A stretch of DNA of 64,000 bases from NCBI GenBank assembly GCA_965644295.1, contig CBFFRP010000423.1, positions 62,001 through 126,000 of the forward strand, given 5' to 3'. Source of the stretch: Paraphysomonas bandaiensis (taxonomy: Eukaryota > Chrysophyceae). This document shows positions 60,353 to 64,000 of this stretch, one piece after another. Made by a program: the position numbers and the translations under genes. The notes under the pieces were generated by a model that saw nothing but the letters and a program-made list of their open reading frames with translations, was not told where the DNA came from and did not search any database. The first letter of the stretch is position 1; every line of letters begins with the position of its first letter.

Positions 60353-61606
60353 TAGATATGTATGTATATATAGAACTACACAATTAATAGTACTTATATA
60401 TAATTAAACAATCATATCAATGATAGATAAGATCAGATGTGATATATGAAACTATAGAATGTGATGTATGATCATCTAATTAATGAACTAGATGGTTATA
60501 TATATATATATATACATACATACGTGTGTGTTCTATAGGCCTTTAAACACTTGAAGCATAGTACGACTGTATGGCTCTGTATGGTGTATGTATGAGCTGC
60601 TGTGTATGTATGACTCCATGACTCTGTATGTATGGCGGTTTGACTCTCTACAAATCATTATATTTCCCGATTTTTCCCAATTTTTTCGATATATATATTT
60701 TTCATGTTTAAAACGCCACTTTTTTGATATATTTCAATAGTTTTCAAAATAAAAACCTGTATATTCTTCACTTTTTACCATGCATTGTATCTTAGACTGT
60801 ATTTAAGGTATACTCATGACAACAATAATGGACTGAAACTGTCCACTGCAATAGATAACATCATTGCTGCAGCTATACTCTTTGATTACAACTGATGTCA
60901 GATGTGCACTACATCCCATATCTCTAATGTTCCATTATGTACATTTGTGAATACTATGAAATATATTGGAGGTTTATAAACTACATGACTGCTTTATACG
61001 ATTACACTGCATTGGGCTTAATACTACAATTGGCAGATACCAAAATTTGTAGTTGAGGAATGCTTCAGCTACAGCGTATGTTGGGACCATAAACTCCAAA
61101 TCACTCTACTCTACTTCTCCTCTCTACTGAAGGCTTAATATGCTGGCACTTTAATGGCACTGTTTCTTATCAGTGCTTCCTCATCTCACAGCAGGATCTC
61201 TACATGAAAACAAAAAAAACGTATTTTGTACAACATAAAAGTCATATTTTCAAGAAATTTCACTTTTTCTCACAAAATATCCTCATTTTATACAATACAA
61301 GATAGAATATACAGGATATTATCTACTCTACTATAGATACATATATATATATATGCAGGAAGCAACATACGAGGGCCGCAGCATCCTATTTTTCGTAAAT
61401 AAATTGAAGCAAATATTCTCTACATTATTGTACAACAAGTACGGCTGAAATACACATAATTGTTGTCTCAATATATCAGGCATTTTTGAACAAAAACATA
61501 CAAAATATGCCGATACGGCTCATAGTATCAATACAGCATATTAATGTTACTGTATCCTCCTTCATATTCTCATAACTAGATTAGTTTACATAATAATAGA
61601 ATAGAA
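60353..61606. other. Head-to-head intergenic region
   Basis: 1.25 kb between ArfGAP (-) and BRCT-Nudix (+) starts. TATA/CATACA runs near 60497-60525 and A/T homopolymers near 60660-60770 and 61210-61280. It contains copy D of the 125-bp element. No gene was found. Confidence 0.5.
61394..61517 (+). repeat. Dispersed 125-bp element, copy D
   Basis: Same orientation as copy A. It shows GGCATTTTTG and CAAAATATGCC arms. It ends about 90 nt before the BRCT-Nudix start codon, the closest of the four. Confidence 0.75.
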
Positions 61607-62593
61607 ATGTTTTCTAATCTTCATGTATTGTTTGGTGGTGGATTATCTACTTCACGTATGAAAATATTTACTAAAATATTTACAAATCATGGTGGTATAG
61701 TGCATCATATAAAGAAAACTATACATACACAACCACTTCATAGTATACTGAATTATATTATAATAGAAAATAAACAAATTAATTCTTTATTACTTACACA
61801 ACAATTTTGTTGTCCGAATATACCAAATTATATTAAAGTTATACATTGTTCATGGATTGAAGATTGTGTATCAAAGAAACGGTTATTACCTACTACAAAA
61901 TATGAAATTGACATCAACAGACAAACAGATATTGCTAAATCAGTTGAAACAAGTGATGATATTACGAGAAGTTCATTGTCTGATTTATCTGACGGAGAAA
62001 AGTTGAACCGAAAAAGATCATATGCGGAAGTCACTCCCGAATCAGGTTTTATCGTGATTCATTTTTTATTATAGCAGTAAAATATGCACAGATTCCAGTG
62101 AATTAACGAAACAGAAGAATAACACGTTACCGAAAAATATTGCAGCTGGCGTGATTATGTACCACGAAGACAAAATATTTATGGTGCAGGTATGTGTCAA
62201 GTATTCCACCTGTGAAACGTAACTATTCCACAGCCAACTGGCGGACGTGGGTACGGGATCCCCAAAGGTCTAGTAGATCCGGGAGAATCTCTAGAAGATA
62301 CGGCTCGTCGGGAATTTCAGGAAGAAACTGGTATATCTATCTCAGGCCCATTGGAGTATCTTGAGGGAAGCGGTGATATCCCAGGACGTAAGAGAATATA
62401 TGCATTTTTGTATGCAGGAGATGGAACAGAGAAGTATGTGTCCAGTAATCTCATTACGGAAGGATATTGCGCAGGTTTACCTGAGAATGCGGGAGGAAGA
62501 TATTTTGACCTGCGTGAGGCCTTACGAGTTGTACATAAAAACCAACAAAAGCTATTGCATTTATACTCCACTTTTATGAGTCGACAGAAATAG
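61607..62593 (+). CDS. BRCT-Nudix fusion protein
   Basis: Three exons, 61607-62045, 62092-62189 and 62234-62593; 298 residues. Residues about 1-103 look like a BRCT domain: hydrophobic start LHVLFGGGL, a GGIVHHIKKT turn, and the typical end IKVIHCSWIEDCVSKKRLL with the conserved Trp. A polar linker with an SLSDLSDGEK motif follows. Residues about 160-298 are a Nudix hydrolase: AAGVIMYHEDKIFMVQ, then the complete Nudix box GLVDPGESLEDTARREFQEE plus TGI (residues 191-213), with all metal-binding Glu. The late FDLREALRVVHKNQQKLL resembles, as I recall, the COG4119 Nudix group. The protein would cleave a nucleoside diphosphate-linked compound, and BRCT would place it at DNA or phosphoprotein. The first intron needs the acceptor at 62091; nearer acceptors run into stops. 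Confidence 0.82.
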
Positions 62594-63837
62594 TCTAGTC
62601 TATTGCTCTCTAAACCATGATTAAATTTTGTTACTGTATCCAGATTGTATACTGCTTCAGAATAATGTTTACGTGACAACCCTATTATAAAGGTACCTGC
62701 AAAGATTACACAGGGTGTATCGTTAGTATCACCACCATGGTTTTAATGTTTTAATAGATATCGCCCTTACAATATGGCGATATAATTTAGAGTGCAGGAC
62801 ACTTTGCAAATTGAATCCATACACAACGTTTTGAACAATAGCGATATAGTAACTATAATCATTATCGAACAGTAGTATGTTATCTACTTACACAAAAATA
62901 CTAAGCAAGCAGACAACAAACGGAAGTCCAGGCCTTCCCATGGAAGCGACAGACGCTCTTCTTTAAATCAACAATGGGTATAGATATGAAGAGCTGATTT
63001 CGATTAGGGTTAGAAAAGCTTTAAAAGTATTAAGAGTCATTGATTCACGTATATCCCTTAACGCGTGAATACTAACACATGTATACAATGAAATACCAAA
63101 TAGACTGAATAATTACCAAACTATACATGAAACATGTGTGTGATGCTAAGAACGCTCTGCTCTAACGCATCTTGCTATTATACTATTAGGCCTTATCATT
63201 CAATCTTTATCTCTAATAATATCAAGTGTATCCTTACTAAATGCCAAGACTAACCTTATATCTTATTTAAAAGATCATGAGGATATGCAATATTTATATT
63301 CCCCAAACCCCCAAGGTCCATTAGGTACCTTGACATTTACTTAGTAATGTACCTATAGGCTATAGGTACTTATTTTGAGGCCCACCGATGGAGCTTCTGT
63401 AGAGTAGCTCCTTATTGTGCATAGCTCAGCCACTATGTCTATAGCTTATAGTAATATAATACAATACAAGTTACTATCAACTATCATAGGATCTGATCAC
63501 AACTATAAAATAGGCAACTCTTACGTAGTAGTAGAATTCGTGGAGCAGATCGCATACTTTACGATAAATATTGGGAAAATGGACTAGTATGAGTGCATGA
63601 ATAATTACATTTTCTCTACGACACTCTTCGTCGAGTTATCAAGAAAATATTTTGAAGAAATAAAAAACGTCGGAAAGATCTATGACATTTAACTGAGGTT
63701 AGTACAACATGTTGATACTATCCTGGCCTATCGTTTCTAACTGCCTTCAAAAGAGATGACGCAAATGCGGTCCTGAATAAAACATTATAAGACCATTAAA
63801 TACGACCACAGAAACGGTGTATACGTTTAACAACATC
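62594..63837. other. Tail-to-tail intergenic region
   Basis: 1.24 kb between BRCT-Nudix (+) and the next gene (-) stop codons. AT-rich. No gene, RNA or clear repeat was seen. 63300-63380 has a small GGTACC/AGGTAC-rich patch with no obvious meaning. Confidence 0.45.
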
Positions 63838-64000
63838 TCACCTCCCACAACTGATGGCTTCATCTAAAAATTTGTATACTAAATGCTCAGCGGGCTTAGC
63901 ATCACGCTTTCGCATATGCGTAATTACGAACGTTCCCAATTCAATTTTCTACCATATAATAAATATTAGACCCTTACAGTGATATGATGACAGCACCTTA
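63838..64000 (-). CDS. Last exon(s) of an unknown gene, partial
   Basis: On minus, exon 63948-63838 encodes 36 residues and a stop (KIELGTFVITHMRKRDAKPA then EHLVYKFLDEAISC). It is preceded by an AG acceptor. The residues look like real protein: mixed charged and hydrophobic, no low complexity. A GTAAGG donor lies only 29 nt upstream (63977), so either a very short intron or a longer one extending beyond the window. Family not recognised. The strand fits the alternating pattern of the region. Confidence 0.5.

Overview
This is a window of nuclear DNA from an AT-rich eukaryote. Protein genes are split by short GT-AG introns, mostly about 45-65 nt. The products are ordinary eukaryotic housekeeping proteins: PRPF6, ribosomal eL33, a UEV, an ArfGAP, a PKA regulatory subunit and an RS-domain protein. 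I could not name the species. The myristoylation-type PKA-R, the repeated hnRNP-Q-like acidic modules and the compact introns would fit a unicellular lineage such as a stramenopile, alveolate or rhizarian, but that is inference only.

Left part (1-30 kb): a partial Cys-rich membrane protein (-), PKA-R (+), a four-repeat acidic-domain protein (-), an LTR retrotransposon with a chromodomain (-) inserted inside a (TATG)n tract, a DMT-type transporter (+), a large GT8/IPUT1-like membrane protein (+), an unknown gene (+), an ankyrin gene with a 1.6 kb microsatellite intron (-), an arylsulfatase (+) and ribosomal protein eL33 (-).

Middle (30.5-42.6 kb): decayed gag-like fragments in inverted orientation border a 10.6 kb tandem array of a 197-bp satellite. 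Each unit is dominated by a near-perfect inverted repeat, and the array is the most striking structure in the window.

Right part (43-64 kb): genes alternate strand without exception: PRPF6 (-), UEV (+), coiled-coil/membrane/C2-like protein (-), hotdog thioesterase (+), ankyrin gene with one repeat per exon (-), RS protein (+), ArfGAP-C2 (-), BRCT-Nudix fusion (+), and the last exon of a further gene (-). Head-to-head gaps are about 0.7-1.25 kb and often hold (TATG)n tracts and copies of a 125-bp dispersed element. Most tail-to-tail gaps are featureless, and two of them hold a second repeat family.

There is no operon-like pathway here. The genes are independent functions in RNA processing, signalling, membrane traffic, sulfate and lipid chemistry, and nucleotide or DNA maintenance. 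All exon junctions were worked out by eye from splice signals, reading frame and family similarity. No database search was possible.
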